From: Aliidiomarina quisquiliarum
GTDB lineage: Bacteria; Pseudomonadota; Gammaproteobacteria; Enterobacterales; Alteromonadaceae
Assembly: GCF_023922585.1 (NCBI RefSeq)
Contig: NZ_JAMFTN010000007.1
Coordinates: forward strand, 22,954 to 73,167
DNA length: 50,214 bases
Direction of reading: 5' to 3'
This document shows, one piece after another, positions 17,189-25,359 of this stretch. Numbering within the stretch: the stretch's first letter is position 1; each line of letters starts with the position of its first letter. Made by a program: the position numbers and the translations under genes. Below the pieces are notes generated by a model. The model did not search any database. It saw nothing but the letters and a program-made list of their open reading frames with translations, and had not been told where the DNA came from.

Positions 17189-17239
17189 AAGTGCGATGCG
17201 ATCACCTCGTCTCGCGCAATTAAGATATGAAATGGTGTT
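17180..17239 (-). repeat. 60-bp duplicated leader, copy 1
   Basis: Nearly identical to 17631-17690 and in the same orientation. It covers the 5' untranslated region and first codons of the gene at 17000-17188. There is only one internal difference in the core (GAGACGAGG versus GAGGCGAGG). Confidence 0.85.
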
Positions 17240-17321
17240 CTTAGTGGCCCCGCAGCGGTACTGGCAGCCTGATTGGTCACTTAATTGTCACCGCTCACAT
17301 TCACCTTGCAGTCAACCATGT

Positions 17322-17639
17322 TCACTTGATCCCATTTAGCTTCAAAGCTACAGCTTTACTGTCACAGTGAAGCAGATCCTTAATAAGCCCTAACCGGTTA
17401 CTTTCAGTCTTATTGCTATGGTGGAAAACGTAGGCTTCATAAGCTAGGTGACACATATCAATGTGCTGCCTGCTCTCCAGTGTTTTAAAGTTTATTAACA
17501 CAAACTTTGCCATAACTAACGAACTGAACTCTTCAAAATTCAATACAACTTGCTCACCGGCGCTAGGGTATAGGCCGCATGTTACAGCGCACCTTAATAT
17601 AGAGCTAGGTCGCCAATGTGGAGTTTTTTTCGACTTCAT
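17322..17639 (-). CDS. Hypothetical protein behind the second copy of the duplicated leader
   Basis: 105 aa from an ATG at 17639 (MKSKKTPHWRPSS). An upstream in-frame ATG at 17708 would translate the repeat itself and is less likely, because the repeat is a leader in both locations. It is cysteine-containing, with no recognised family. It is unrelated to the 62-aa protein beyond the first codons. Confidence 0.5.
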   Translation of the reverse strand: MKSKKTPHWRPSSILRCAVTCGLYPSAGEQVVLNFEEFSSLVMAKFVLINFKTLESRQHIDMCHLAYEAYVFHHSNKTESNRLGLIKDLLHCDSKAVALKLNGIK

Positions 17640-17690
17640 AAGTGCGATGCGATCACCTCGCCTCGCGCAATTAAGATATGAAATGGTGTT
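17631..17690 (-). repeat. 60-bp duplicated leader, copy 2
   Basis: Second copy of the leader at 17180-17239. It lies between the zinc-ribbon gene (stop at 17705) and the gene starting at 17639. Confidence 0.85.
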
Positions 17691-17704
17691 TTGGAATACC
17701 TGCA

Positions 17705-18058
17705 TCACGCTACCTCATTCAATTTACTGATTGCGCTTAAGCCGTATTCAGAAACCCACTCATATCCACAAGAGCCACACCAACTTTCTTGAAGAGCTTT
17801 ACCTTCTGAAATTTCTATAAAGCCGCCTTCAATACCGCTAGTTAAGCAAAAAGGGCAGGTGTCGGGATGTTTTTGAGAAAACAAAACCCGATCATGATCG
17901 GTGGCAAGTCGCACATTGTTGAGAGCCAAGGTATGTCGCTCATGGTTATGGTTATAAACGCTTAACTCTGTGTCTCGAACTACCATTACTTTGAATATCT
18001 CACTTGTCTTGTTGCAGGCCACAACATCAGCGATTTTGATAGGGCGATAGTCAGTCAT
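17705..18058 (-). CDS. Zinc-ribbon protein
   Basis: 117 aa from an ATG at 18058 with GGAG 8 nt upstream; an upstream in-frame ATG at 18118 lacks such a site. CPFC and CGSCGYEW, 32 residues apart, form a four-cysteine zinc ribbon in the C-terminal half. The N-terminal half is short and beta-rich. It is likely a nucleic-acid-associated accessory protein. No closer family is recognised. Confidence 0.68.
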   Translation of the reverse strand: MTDYRPIKIADVVACNKTSEIFKVMVVRDTELSVYNHNHERHTLALNNVRLATDHDRVLFSQKHPDTCPFCLTSGIEGGFIEISEGKALQESWCGSCGYEWVSEYGLSAISKLNEVA

Positions 18059-18123
18059 GCGTGTTACTCCGAGTTGATGAATACACAACCTATTATCCGG
18101 CTTTTTGGAAAGCAGCAATATTT

Positions 18124-18395
18124 TTAGCTGAGCAGTAAAAAGGGCATTTTGACTGCAAATTTCAGGGGTAAATTAACTAAATCCATGTCAAAACCCATTA
18201 GCTGCCAGTTAAGAGGGTTGATGGGTAAAGGCGTATGTTCACCTGAAGCCAGATCAACCAACACACCATGATAAGAAAGCGCACCGTGAGGTACCATGCG
18301 CCACAATAACTGGCACATCTGCGCTGCTATAAGGTCGTTAACACCAAAGTCTTGACGGCTTATAGCTTCCTCATAGGAGCATGAATCAGTGGGAT
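18124..18395 (-). pseudogene. Remnant of a second PRTRC ThiF gene (C-terminal part only)
   Basis: The minus strand encodes a close counterpart of the last 85 residues of the ThiF protein at 9598 (PTDSCSYEEAISRQDFGVND, then HTPLPINPLNWQLMG). The original stop is lost and about 17 unrelated residues follow. The N-terminal adenylation domain is absent. The junction near 18395 runs into an unrelated ORF in another frame. Divergence from the intact copy indicates a different PRTRC lineage rather than a recent local duplication. Confidence 0.85.
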
Positions 18396-18791
18396 TGTTC
18401 TTGGTACTGTGCTTAAAATTTCATTCAACTTGGCGTTGCCTTTAAACAACGCTTCTATGACCATATTGATTTCCAGCCAAACTGACGGGGATAAAGCAAT
18501 TCCTGACTCACTCTCCAAGTAACCTTGGTCATCAGCATCTAACGGGCCATAGGCGCTTATATTAACACCGCCTAATTCAATATAGATTTTGTCTCTGTAC
18601 GGGCGGTCGCTAGACTCCAACTCGATAATGGATATTTTTTCCCCGCAAGATAACCAAAGCGTTAATGTCGGATCACTCATATAGCAATATGAGCGGTACA
18701 TCACATGATCCATAAAGCCCCCTAAAGCATGGTGGTCATACATAGAAAACATCACCACCAATATCCCACAGAAAGCAAAACGCGCTAGCAT
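18360..18791 (-). CDS. Hypothetical protein, possibly fused out-of-frame to the ThiF remnant
   Basis: 143 aa. The N-terminus is hydrophobic (MLARFAFCGILVVMFSMY) and may be a signal anchor. The last 15 residues come from the ThiF remnant in a different frame, so the true C-terminus was probably lost in a rearrangement. There is no good Shine-Dalgarno. It may be an expressed truncated gene or a pseudogene. Confidence 0.4.
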   Translation of the reverse strand: MLARFAFCGILVVMFSMYDHHALGGFMDHVMYRSYCYMSDPTLTLWLSCGEKISIIELESSDRPYRDKIYIELGGVNISAYGPLDADDQGYLESESGIALSPSVWLEINMVIEALFKGNAKLNEILSTVPRTIPLIHAPMRKL

Positions 18792-18832
18792 TTACAGCCA
18801 AAAAGCCTACTTAAAGTGGACTGCTTGGGTTG

Positions 18833-18958
18833 CTATAACAAGCTGAGCTGTGAGTTCTCTTCAACAAAAAGATAAACGCCTGCTACGCTTCGCCCTTTTT
18901 TGTAAGGCTTGTAAGTGATAGTCAGCACCATAAACTTGTCATAGTTAGCCTTCTGCAT
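18833..18958 (-). CDS. Possible small protein or gene remnant (41 aa)
   Basis: ATG at 18958, 41 codons. The composition is protein-like (YDKFMVLTITYKPYKKGRSV), but the Shine-Dalgarno is weak and there is an in-frame stop nine codons upstream. It lies in a 385-bp stretch without any other supported gene. Confidence 0.3.
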   Translation of the reverse strand: MQKANYDKFMVLTITYKPYKKGRSVAGVYLFVEENSQLSLL

Positions 18959-19177
18959 GGGTTGATTTGGCTTTATTGTTTGTCATTCTGAGCGATTAAT
19001 GGCGGGTTTGGCGACTCATGGCGAGTGTTTAACGGCAACCATAAATATGTCATAGCAGCATGGATGCGGCGACAACTCTGTACTTGCCGCAAACAACTAT
19101 CCCCGTCCTGCTAAACCAATGACGTAAACTCCTATCTCTCTCGACTTGTTGGAACAAGTCGCACTCACAAGGTGCAA

Positions 19178-19384
19178 TTAAGCTTCTAGTAGGCGCTCAT
19201 CCATCACCATACCCGAGCTTGCCAGCAACCGGATAGTTGCCTTGCTTGCATTTAAATTGGCAAGAGAACTTTTGCTTTGGCACATACTTCTAAACACTCT
19301 GCGCGCTTGCTCTTTCCCAGTTAGCGTTCTCTCGATAACAAAAGGTGAGTCAACCGCTTTAACCTCTATCGTGTAATAATTCAT
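19178..19384 (-). CDS. Hypothetical small protein
   Basis: 68 aa, with AGGTAGGT upstream of the ATG. It looks like a single small alpha/beta domain (YTIEVKAVDSPFVIERTLTG). No family is recognised. Upstream 19385-19711 holds only a 23-codon ORF. Confidence 0.5.
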   Translation of the reverse strand: MNYYTIEVKAVDSPFVIERTLTGKEQARRVFRSMCQSKSSLANLNASKATIRLLASSGMVMDERLLEA

Positions 19385-19494
19385 CTTGTACCTACCTGAA
19401 ATTCAGCAAAACAATGTAAACAAGTCAAAACCAAACACTACAAACATTTGCCCCTAACTATGCTGGCGCACCGAGAAGTAGGGCGTTGCACACG

Positions 19495-19566
19495 TCATGG
19501 TTTAGCAGCAACTAAAGAAAGGGTTTTCCGTCGCTGTGACTTCAACTGTAAAACTGCATTACTCAT
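19495..19566 (-). CDS. Possible 23-aa small protein
   Basis: ATG at 19566 with GAGGA 6 nt upstream encodes MSNAVLQLKSQRRKTLSLVA and then three more residues. It is basic. The good ribosome site is the only support. It could be a leader peptide for the gene at 19178. Confidence 0.3.
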   Translation of the reverse strand: MSNAVLQLKSQRRKTLSLVAAKP

Positions 19567-19711
19567 ATCGCGTCCTCAACTAGATTAACTAAGGACACGA
19601 TACATCTGAATCAAAACACCGTTAGTTTTTACAGTTAAACACATTGCTTCTTTTAATGGGTATTAATGGAAATAATGAGTGCTTTTAAATAGAGGTTTTC
19701 AAGAGCTATGC

Positions 19712-20005
19712 TTAGTTCTTGTCACCATACATAGCCTGCATTCTAGCTCTGTAAAGCTCTTTCGATTTCATGTCTATCTCGCCCTCATGTGCAGAAATAA
19801 AGAGCGTAATAACAAATAAAACCACCCATGAGGAAAACCATGGGGAAAAAAGACCGATTGCTTCTATAAAGCCCAAGTTATGATATGAGGCCCATGCTAG
19901 TCTCGATAAAGCCACTGACAACGCGCTAAATAAAATAAAGAGACTTCCTGGCACCACACACCAATGCGCTTTGATTTCATCAGTAAAATTTGGTTGGCTA
20001 TTCAT
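19712..20005 (-). CDS. Two-helix membrane protein, second gene of membrane module 1
   Basis: 97 aa with GGGAG 8 nt before the ATG. Two hydrophobic segments (about residues 20-38 and 52-72) are followed by a charged cytoplasmic tail (EIDMKSKELYRARMQA). It starts 11 nt after the small membrane protein at 20017-20190. The same two-gene arrangement, with a 57-aa paralogue and another 97-aa two-helix protein, recurs at 48328-48795. The function is unknown. Size and topology recall holin- or exclusion-type proteins, but that is speculation. Confidence 0.62.
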   Translation of the reverse strand: MNSQPNFTDEIKAHWCVVPGSLFILFSALSVALSRLAWASYHNLGFIEAIGLFSPWFSSWVVLFVITLFISAHEGEIDMKSKELYRARMQAMYGDKN

Positions 20006-20016
20006 ATCAACACTCC

Positions 20017-20190
20017 CTATTTCGATAAGTACCAGTTAAAACTGGGCAATTTTTCTGACCATCTAATTATCTTGAGTACCAACTTAGGCCTTAGCTTTAG
20101 CAAACCCATGACTAAAGCTAAAGCCATCAGCAAGCTTTCAAAAACAGCCATGAAAGGCAGAAGCAGCAATTTCAACATAACAATTAACAT
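20017..20190 (-). CDS. Small membrane protein, first gene of membrane module 1
   Basis: 57 aa from an ATG at 20190 with GAGG just upstream (an internal ATG is at 20178). It starts with LKLLLLPFMAVFESLLMALA, a membrane helix, and ends in RWSEKLPSFNWYLSK. The 55-aa protein at 48328-48495 shares the LLLPFM-FE-LM helix and the W-S-KLP-FNWY end, so the two are clear paralogues. Conservation of the short cytoplasmic tail argues that it is functional. Confidence 0.65.
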   Translation of the reverse strand: MLIVMLKLLLLPFMAVFESLLMALALVMGLLKLRPKLVLKIIRWSEKLPSFNWYLSK

Positions 20191-20459
20191 TCATACCTCT
20201 TTATTTGATACAGCATAAATTAACTGTATATTATCCTATCACGCGGATATAACGTCGCCACTAAAAGCATTGTTTTTGATCTCTCTGGAAAAAGCAGCTA
20301 TACAGTGCAACTACAATAACCCAAGATTAAATTACCGCTATTTATTTGCACAGCCCTTGCGAGCGCACCAACCCCTTTATTGTCAAATACTGACTTGCCC
20401 TATAAAGTATTAGTGGTTTAATACGAAAAGATATTTTAAAAAGAAAAAGGAATGCAACG

Positions 20460-20795
20460 ATGAAAGCATTAAAACTTACACTCGCACTTACGGCTGTCAT
20501 TGCGCTAGCAGGTTGCGACGCCCAAATTTACAATGAAGAAGCGCAGGAGATTAAGCAGCTGCTAATAGAATGCTCAGCTAACCCTCGGATATTTAGTTCG
20601 TGCAGCAAATTATTTGAACCTAATGTGCTTGAAAAGAACAAACATGGTGATTTAGTTTTTGTTCCCGGCATAAAACTAAATAGCCTAGACTACGCTAGTG
20701 CAAAAAAGGACGCTATGCTGATAGCTTGGCGAGCGACCTGTCAAAGCGGGTGTGGTGGGTTTAATGAGTTTGATGAATGGTGGGGTAGTTTTTAA
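20460..20795 (+). CDS. Lipoprotein, paralogue 1
   Basis: 111 aa with a lipoprotein signal peptide (lipobox LAGC, Cys19) preceded by an AAGGA-type ribosome site. The mature part is small with paired cysteines. It ends in CQSGCGGFNEFDEWWGSF, and the same C-terminal signature occurs in the lipoprotein at 25360-25683. It is likely outer-membrane anchored and facing the periplasm. No family is recognised. It lies upstream of the tyrosine recombinase in the same direction. Confidence 0.75.
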   Translation: MKALKLTLALTAVIALAGCDAQIYNEEAQEIKQLLIECSANPRIFSSCSKLFEPNVLEKNKHGDLVFVPGIKLNSLDYASAKKDAMLIAWRATCQSGCGGFNEFDEWWGSF

Positions 20796-20880
20796 AGTTG
20801 CAGCCCTACTTCGCATTGCGTTCTTTTAATTTTCAATTGGTTCCTATAACATTGATTAAAGGTATTAATGGAGCTGATTG

Positions 20881-21855
20881 ATGAGTAACTATATAGATCC
20901 AGTTGATGCATATTTAGATGGGCTTCACTCCGAAGCGTCATTACGCACTATGGTGTCCGCGCTAACGTCTTTCGCTGTAAGTGTAACTGGCGATAAAAAC
21001 GCAACACCGAAACAGATCCCTTGGAGCAAAATATCATTTACCGATATTCAGCGTTACATCGGAACATTCAAAGGGTCCGAAGGAAAATCTCATCGCACTG
21101 GCTTGCTTCATTTATCTGCAATTCGTGGTGTACTGAAAAAAAGCATCGGATTACAGAACATCGATCCAGAAAAAAGAGCTCCCCGGTCATTGCTATCAGA
21201 AATAAGTGAGCAGCTAAGCCCGCCAAAGCCAAGCCGAAACAAATCACAGAATTTCATTACACTTTCTGACTTTAAGCAAATAATTAAAGTGTGTGACGAC
21301 GGAACTCCAGCAGGCATTCGAGATGTAGCAATTTTTCAAATCATGTACGGGTGTGGTTTAAGACGCTCAGAGGTATCAGGGCTATCATTCCCTGAGTCCG
21401 TCAACTTTCAACATCAAATGTTGAAAGTTATTGGGAAGGGGCAACTAGAGCGGCATTTGCCGATGTATTCTGAGGTTGAAGATGCAATTTTAAGGTATTT
21501 AGACGAAGTGCGCGGTGAAGAGATAGGCCCCTTATTTTGCGCTCTCTCTAAGTCTGGAAAGTTACTAAGAAGCAAAGACAAACCTCTTGGTAAAGACCTC
21601 AGCCCAATCTCACCTAGAGGTGTAGCCCTCATGGTCGAAAGACGGGTTATAGCCGCAGGTTTTGGCAACCAATACAGCCCTCATGACTTTCGCGCAAGCT
21701 TTGCGACCGCCCTTCTCTCCTTGGATGTTGATCTGTTACAAGTACAAACATTGATGGGTCATTCTGCCCCCTCAACAACGGAGCGCTACGACTTGCGTGA
21801 GCATAAGCACTCAGCCCTAGCTATAAGCAAATTAGCAGATAGTAGGCGTCGGTAA
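20881..21855 (+). CDS. Tyrosine recombinase (XerC/D-like integrase)
   Basis: 324 aa from an ATG at 20881 with GGAG 7 nt upstream. There is an N-terminal SAM-like core-binding domain and a catalytic domain. Catalytic motifs are GCGLRRSEVSGL (Arg I), GKGQLERHLPM (Lys), HDFRASFAT (His and Arg II), LMGHSAPSTTERYD (His/Trp position and nucleophile Tyr). It would carry out site-specific recombination of an integron-, transposon- or dimer-resolution type. No obvious attachment site was identified nearby. It lies in a mosaic accessory region and is a plausible agent of its acquisition. Confidence 0.92.
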   Translation: MSNYIDPVDAYLDGLHSEASLRTMVSALTSFAVSVTGDKNATPKQIPWSKISFTDIQRYIGTFKGSEGKSHRTGLLHLSAIRGVLKKSIGLQNIDPEKRAPRSLLSEISEQLSPPKPSRNKSQNFITLSDFKQIIKVCDDGTPAGIRDVAIFQIMYGCGLRRSEVSGLSFPESVNFQHQMLKVIGKGQLERHLPMYSEVEDAILRYLDEVRGEEIGPLFCALSKSGKLLRSKDKPLGKDLSPISPRGVALMVERRVIAAGFGNQYSPHDFRASFATALLSLDVDLLQVQTLMGHSAPSTTERYDLREHKHSALAISKLADSRRR

Positions 21856-21865
21856 TAGAAAAGCA

Positions 21866-22477
21866 TTAAAATAAGATATTTTTAAGCCTTTCACCGTCAT
21901 AACTATCATCTTGAATCAATTTGGCTATGAGCTCACTAAGCTTTTCAACTGAATCTTCGCCCATCTCCAGTTTTGCATACTCCTCTTGAGTGAAGTCAGT
22001 TCCGTCAACGTATGTGACAGGTTCGCCGAGATCTGAATTTATTTCGCTAAACTCGGGTACGCCAACAAGTTTTGGGCAACCAAAGGTAACGTAATATCGC
22101 GCTGCTTCAATTTCTATAGGGCTTAAATAAAATGATTGATAGCCTTTGCCAACAGTTGTTGACGCATCAATACCTGTGTTTTTGTACAGCTCTTTAGCGA
22201 GCCAGCGGTATCCAAAAAAATCCTTCACCTCACCCAGCGATTCACAAACTTTTCCACTAAATCGGTCGCGCTCTCCTTGCCATTGTGTACGCCCGATCTG
22301 TCGGCAGATAAATTTACCGCCTTCGGTTTTATAGAGCTCCAGTTCGGTCCATCGACCTACTTTGCCGCTGTATGAGCTACCCATCGCCTGATTTGGTGAG
22401 CTTGAAGCACACCCAATTAATTCACCAGTAAAGCGAATATTTGCCTCGTTATCAATTTCAATCGTTAATGTTTTCAT
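21866..22477 (-). CDS. Hypothetical protein
   Basis: 203 aa with GAAGGG 7 nt before the ATG. The central part (GGKFICRQIGRTQWQGERDR; DFFGYRWLAKELYKNTGI) suggests a compact cytoplasmic fold. It is convergent with the recombinase gene, with 10 nt between stops. No family is recognised. Confidence 0.68.
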   Translation of the reverse strand: MKTLTIEIDNEANIRFTGELIGCASSSPNQAMGSSYSGKVGRWTELELYKTEGGKFICRQIGRTQWQGERDRFSGKVCESLGEVKDFFGYRWLAKELYKNTGIDASTTVGKGYQSFYLSPIEIEAARYYVTFGCPKLVGVPEFSEINSDLGEPVTYVDGTDFTQEEYAKLEMGEDSVEKLSELIAKLIQDDSYDGERLKNILF

Positions 22478-22687
22478 GGTTAAGCCCTTCGTTCTGTGAG
22501 TTGACCTTCAATATAACTACAAAAGCTATTGACGCTACAAAAAAGGGTTAGGAACAGGAATAGTGCTAGCTGCCGCTATTTTGTTATCGAGCACTGCAAC
22601 CGTCGCTAATGCGACACGGTTTTAAGATAGTGCAGAAAGATTAAGCAAAATCCGCCGTCGGCGCGTTTTTCTACTGTGCAAATTAAC

Positions 22688-23662
22688 TTAACAGTTTCTT
22701 GCCGCGCGGTAACCTGCCGCCTCAGCTTCTTGTGCACTATCAAAAGGTACCCGATTTTCACCGCTGATGCGATCATACCAATGACACCCTCTTGGAAAGT
22801 AAATTCCAGAGTTTCTATTACCGACAAACGCCGGGTCGTCGGATGCGGTATTATTCGCGTCGATAGAGTGGGTCACACTGTAGCGGCCGTCCCCGTATAA
22901 ACCTGTGGCAGCTGTAAACGCTGTTTTGATATGGGTCCATGACTTCTCGCCGGTCACGTAAGGGTTGCTCCATCCCTGTAGCGCAGCAACTCTATTATGC
23001 CGTGTAAGCTCCCAATCGGTAACAGGGTGCTCATGGTGCCATTTCGCAAATAGAAGCTGCTCATGCTCGTTTAGGGGCATTCCGTAAGCCCAACTGACGT
23101 ACATGTAGGTTCGTGCAATAAAACCTTTCACACTATCGGCTGGCTCCACTAATCGCTGGCGGGCATCAAATTTAAAGTCACAGGCTCCAAAGCTTTCGCT
23201 GAAACTGATATGCGTAAGCTCGGTGAAGCTGTAATTAGAGCGAAGCGCATTCACCTCGCCAATGGCAGGGGAAATATTGAAGGGGTCGGCTTTTATTTGC
23301 CGATATTGCGCATCGGATCGCGAGCATTCAGACCGATTCCCGCAAGGGCGTCCTCGCGTAATGACGCTGATAGGTACGATATGCTCAAATTCAATCCGGG
23401 CAGCACGGGTTTCACTATCACCGCGTCGTCCATCAAGCTGGTAACCGCACGAATCATGATCGACAGTACCACCGTTTCGACCTCTGCGCTGAAAATCACA
23501 CCCGCAGTAAAGAGTTTTTTGATTGTCAAAATAAACATGCTGAAGTAATGCCGATTTCGTTTGGTCAAACGTCTGCATCGGTGAGGCGAAGGTCACAGCG
23601 GAGCCAATAAACAAACCAATCGCAACAAATGCAAAAAATCGAAGTACGTTAAAAATTCTCAT
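22688..23662 (-). CDS. Exported endonuclease I (EndA/Dns) family nuclease with C-terminal Zn-binding-type domain
   Basis: 324 aa. The signal peptide is residues 1-26 (cleavage after TFA). The nuclease core has YCGCDF, SCGY and EFEHIVP, with His94 as the expected catalytic base of the His-Me finger fold, plus cysteines conserved in the family. Residues about 285-324 (IYFPRGCHWYDRISGENRV ... GYRAARNC) match the small Ada-like metal-binding module often attached to secreted nucleases. It would degrade extracellular or periplasmic DNA or RNA. It overlaps by 4 nt with the upstream 86-aa gene and has AAGGA 6 nt before the ATG. On a plasmid such a nuclease might affect DNA uptake; that is inference. 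Confidence 0.88.
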   Translation of the reverse strand: MRIFNVLRFFAFVAIGLFIGSAVTFASPMQTFDQTKSALLQHVYFDNQKTLYCGCDFQRRGRNGGTVDHDSCGYQLDGRRGDSETRAARIEFEHIVPISVITRGRPCGNRSECSRSDAQYRQIKADPFNISPAIGEVNALRSNYSFTELTHISFSESFGACDFKFDARQRLVEPADSVKGFIARTYMYVSWAYGMPLNEHEQLLFAKWHHEHPVTDWELTRHNRVAALQGWSNPYVTGEKSWTHIKTAFTAATGLYGDGRYSVTHSIDANNTASDDPAFVGNRNSGIYFPRGCHWYDRISGENRVPFDSAQEAEAAGYRAARNC

Positions 23663-23919
23663 GCGGCTTCCTTTTCATTTTTCAATGAATCTTGGCGAGT
23701 AATCTCGTCTTCAATATCAAAGCAATTGCGGCGGAAGGCTCTCAAGGTAATCTCCGCCTGCTTAACGTTTTCAAGTGCTTGTAGTTTCTCCGCAAGGCTT
23801 AACTCAGGCTGCTTGGCTGCGCGCTTCAATCGCATTAAATAGGCTTTGGCTAAACGCAATTGCGTATCGATATCCTCAACCGTTTTTATTTTTTTTACTC
23901 GCGCTTCGTAAGTAAGCAT
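23659..23919 (-). CDS. Small helical protein coupled to the nuclease gene
   Basis: 86 aa with GGAG 7 nt before the ATG. It is almost entirely charged helix (DTQLRLAKAYLMRLKRAAKQ) with coiled-coil character and no signal peptide. Its ATGA overlap with the nuclease start indicates translational coupling. It could be a cytoplasmic partner or regulator. It is unrecognised. Confidence 0.58.
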   Translation of the reverse strand: MLTYEARVKKIKTVEDIDTQLRLAKAYLMRLKRAAKQPELSLAEKLQALENVKQAEITLRAFRRNCFDIEDEITRQDSLKNEKEAA

Positions 23920-24077
23920 TGGTTTTCTCCGTCTGTTTGAGATAAAGCCAGCTTACTGATTTCCCAAATGACGCAAGATTATTGGCTGGCCAAAAATTAG
24001 ACAATGCTTCATACCCAAAGCAGGCGCTTAACTCTTCAACCTATCAACAGAGTTATCCCAAAAAAATGTGGATAAGT

Positions 24078-24455
24078 TCATCCAGCACCATTTACGTCAA
24101 TTTTTGTCGGCGGATAACATAGCGTAGCTTCTTTGCACCCTTGGAAAGACACTGAAAAGGGCTCGTGGGTAAAGACTTTCAGAAAGGCTTGATCACGAAA
24201 AATGAAAGTTTCACCGATAAATTCATCTTTGTGCATCTCTGCTTGGCTCATAAATTGGACACGATAGGGCTGTCCAGAAATGTTGGTGACAGTAAATCTG
24301 TCTTGGTATAAATAGTAGTCGTGCTCGGGCATATCAAATCGCACCAAAGTGTAACCACGGCCTTGCATTGTTGAAGAGCGAAATGCTTCATGGACTGGCA
24401 ACGCGACAGGCTGACTTCCGAATAATCCCAAACTAAGTAGTAACGAGCTGAACAT
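24078..24455 (-). CDS. Stand-alone DsbD N-terminal-like periplasmic domain
   Basis: 125 aa with GGAGG 5 nt before the ATG and an N-terminal signal peptide (about residues 1-18). YYLYQDRF, KDEFIGE and VSFQGCKEATLCYPP reproduce the hallmarks of the DsbD alpha domain, including the redox cysteine pair (Cys107 and Cys113). The membrane-spanning and thioredoxin-like parts of DsbD are absent. In DsbD this domain passes electrons to DsbC and other periplasmic thiol proteins. A free copy could buffer or redirect this transfer, possibly for the cysteine-rich exported nuclease and lipoproteins nearby. That role is inference. Confidence 0.82.
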   Translation of the reverse strand: MFSSLLLSLGLFGSQPVALPVHEAFRSSTMQGRGYTLVRFDMPEHDYYLYQDRFTVTNISGQPYRVQFMSQAEMHKDEFIGETFIFRDQAFLKVFTHEPFSVSFQGCKEATLCYPPTKIDVNGAG

Positions 24456-24602
24456 AGAGCCTCCATTGGTTAGTGTGACTATATTAACTGGAAAAAAAGC
24501 GCATATCGCTTCGTTTAGGATGAAAATTCCAGCTCAAAATGAAGCCAATTAAGTTGCGTGGCTGCAAAAGCATGGGAAGCTCTATTCATTTGAGGAGCAG
24601 TT

Positions 24603-25343
24603 ATGGCCAATTTCGATTTACGACAAGGTGACGCGAATACGCTCATTAAAACAGTCGAGTCTGCTAGTGTAGATCTCATTGTGTTCGATCCTGCATACGA
24701 AAGCCTAGAAAAGCACAGGGCCAAAGGTACAACCACACGGCTCAGTCAATCATCGGCAAGCAGCAATACGTGGTTTCCTGTGGTAAGCAACGAATACTTG
24801 GAAGAGCATCTTAACGAGTGTTTTCGAATCCTTAAGCCCGGAAGTCACGCTTATATGCTTTGTGACCAAGAAACAGCGTTCGCCTTACAGCCCAAAGCAA
24901 TAGAAGCTGGCTTTAAATTCTGGAAATGTATCATCTGGGATAAAGTATCTATCGGGATGGGGTATCACTACCGATGCCAGCATGAAATGATCATGTTTTT
25001 AGAGAAGGTGGAGCGCCCAGGGAAGCATCGCCAACTTAATAACGCATCCATCTCGGATATTATTCGAGTGAAAGGTCTTCGCGGTAATGAGCTATACCCA
25101 ACGGAAAAGCCTGTAGAACTTTTAAATATACTCATTCAGCAAAGTAGCAATGAAGGTGATATTGTTTTTGATGGTTTCTTTGGTAGCGGCGCATCCGCTG
25201 AAGCTGCGTTAAAAAATAACCGACACTTTGTTGGATTCGACCTACTTTCTAGAGCCTTAGAAAAAGCATCAGAGCGATGTGCTAATTTCGGCACCTCAGA
25301 AAAGGTGATGATTCAACGTGCACAACCATTATTATTTGCTTGA
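24603..25343 (+). CDS. DNA methyltransferase (amino-methyltransferase, motif IV DPAY)
   Basis: 246 aa with GAGGAG before the ATG. The catalytic motif VDLIVFDPAYESL (residues 23-35, a DPPY variant) precedes the SAM-binding FDGFFGSGAS near residue 190, the order seen in beta-class N6-adenine/N4-cytosine methyltransferases. TEKPVELL is also typical. No restriction endonuclease gene is adjacent, so it looks like an orphan methyltransferase. It may protect or mark the element's DNA or regulate gene expression. The recognition sequence cannot be inferred. Confidence 0.88.
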   Translation: MANFDLRQGDANTLIKTVESASVDLIVFDPAYESLEKHRAKGTTTRLSQSSASSNTWFPVVSNEYLEEHLNECFRILKPGSHAYMLCDQETAFALQPKAIEAGFKFWKCIIWDKVSIGMGYHYRCQHEMIMFLEKVERPGKHRQLNNASISDIIRVKGLRGNELYPTEKPVELLNILIQQSSNEGDIVFDGFFGSGASAEAALKNNRHFVGFDLLSRALEKASERCANFGTSEKVMIQRAQPLLFA

Positions 25344-25359
25344 AACAAGGAATCAAATC

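Noticed and set aside
18792-19177. Integron attC-like sites
   Set aside because: No paired RYYYAAC/GTTRRRY boxes with suitable spacing were found. The short repeats present are not arranged as attC, and genes lie on both strands.
19964-20218. A plus-strand 84-aa ORF
   Set aside because: It lies opposite the small membrane protein at 20017-20190, which has a ribosome site and a clear paralogue at 48328.
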